The notes below the pieces were generated by a model. That model ran no database searches. It was not told where the DNA came from and was given only the letters and a program-made list of their open reading frames with translations. From NCBI GenBank assembly GCA_031279715.1, contig JAITHY010000095.1, forward strand, positions 1 to 5,768: 5,768 nucleotides of DNA, given 5' to 3'. Below, piece by piece: positions 5,479 to 5,768 of the stretch (position 1 is the stretch's first letter; each line of letters begins with the position of its first letter). A program made the translations under genes and the position numbers. The DNA is from Verrucomicrobiales bacterium (GTDB lineage: Bacteria > Verrucomicrobiota > Verrucomicrobiia > Methylacidiphilales > JAAUTS01).

Positions 5479-5768
5479 ATGAAAATTGTAGTCGCTTATT
5501 CCGGTGGGTTGGACACGTCAATTTTGTTGACTTGGCTCAAAGAACAATACAACGCTGAAATCATCGCTTTTTGCGCGGACGTGGGGCAGGAGGAGGAGTT
5601 GAAGGGACTTGACAAGAAGGCCGTCCGCACGGGCGCGAGCAAGTGTTACATTGACGATTTGCGCGAGGAATTTGCGCGCGATTTTATTTTCCCGATGATG
5701 CGCGCGGGGGCGTTGTACGAAAATCAATATTTCCTCGGCACCAGCATCGCCCGCCCGCTCATTGCCAA
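5479..5768 (+). CDS. argG: Argininosuccinate synthase, 3'-truncated by the window edge
   Basis: This cytoplasmic enzyme joins citrulline and aspartate using ATP to give argininosuccinate and AMP, the penultimate step of arginine biosynthesis. Only the first 96 codons are present; the family is usually about 400 residues. The N-terminus opens with MKIVVAYSGGLDTS, the PP-loop ATP-pyrophosphatase signature (residues 7-14). It is followed by AFCADVGQEEE (about 30-40), and then by YENQYFLGTSIARPLIA (80-96), which is the conserved substrate-binding segment of the family. The ATG at 5479 gives the standard family N-terminus. The in-frame ATG at 5458 would add seven unmatched residues and would lie upstream of the RNA start if the promoter proposed at 5442-5469 is real. 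There is no Shine-Dalgarno sequence. It is separated by 33 nt from the preceding gene, so read-through transcription is also possible. No arginine operator is recognisable. Confidence 0.96.
   Translation, partial: MKIVVAYSGGLDTSILLTWLKEQYNAEIIAFCADVGQEEELKGLDKKAVRTGASKCYIDDLREEFARDFIFPMMRAGALYENQYFLGTSIARPLIA

Noticed and set aside
1..5768. tRNA, rRNA, CRISPR array, insertion sequence or defence-like cassette
   Set aside because: Reading through both strands showed no tandem repeats with spacers, no transposase motifs and no cloverleaf candidates; nearly all sequence is accounted for by housekeeping genes.

Overview
The window is a gene-dense, GC-rich bacterial chromosome segment with every supported gene on the + strand. 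In order it holds the 3' two-thirds of xseA (exonuclease VII large subunit), xseB (exonuclease VII small subunit), dxs (1-deoxy-D-xylulose-5-phosphate synthase), a secreted or membrane-anchored DUF3857/transglutaminase-like protein, and the first 96 codons of argG (argininosuccinate synthase). The Dxs sequence (GDAALTCG at the thiamine diphosphate motif, then NDNKWSIDKNVGAI) resembles the form I remember from Verrucomicrobiota. I therefore infer a Verrucomicrobiota-like organism with moderate confidence. This rests on recalled family features, not on a search.

Layout. Positions 1-992 are the xseA remainder; its N-terminal OB-fold lies outside the window. Positions 993-1131 are the only sizeable gap. 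It holds a 12-bp imperfect hairpin with a T7 tract a little downstream, a candidate terminator, and a -10-like hexamer just before xseB. From 1132 the genes are tightly packed: xseB, 6 nt, dxs, 6 nt, DUF3857 gene, 33 nt, argG. xseB, dxs and the DUF3857 gene are likely one transcript. argG may be read through or have its own start-proximal promoter. No gene start in the window has a recognisable Shine-Dalgarno sequence.

How the genes relate. XseA and XseB form one nuclease. Dxs starts the MEP isoprenoid pathway, and the xseB-dxs neighbourhood recalls the E. coli xseB-ispA-dxs cluster, here without ispA. The transglutaminase-like protein acts outside the cytoplasm on an unknown substrate, and ArgG belongs to arginine biosynthesis. 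This is essentially housekeeping DNA, and I see no mobile element, CRISPR array, RNA gene or defence-like cassette.

The strongest unexplained signal lies at the DNA level. The heptamer GTCAGCG/CGCTGAC occurs 25 times by hand count, where under one copy is expected by chance. It appears in both orientations, in four codon registers and once between genes, so it is not one repeated peptide motif. A second point of interest is the XseB C-terminus, a charged tail ending in EISLF, which resembles a sliding-clamp-binding peptide.
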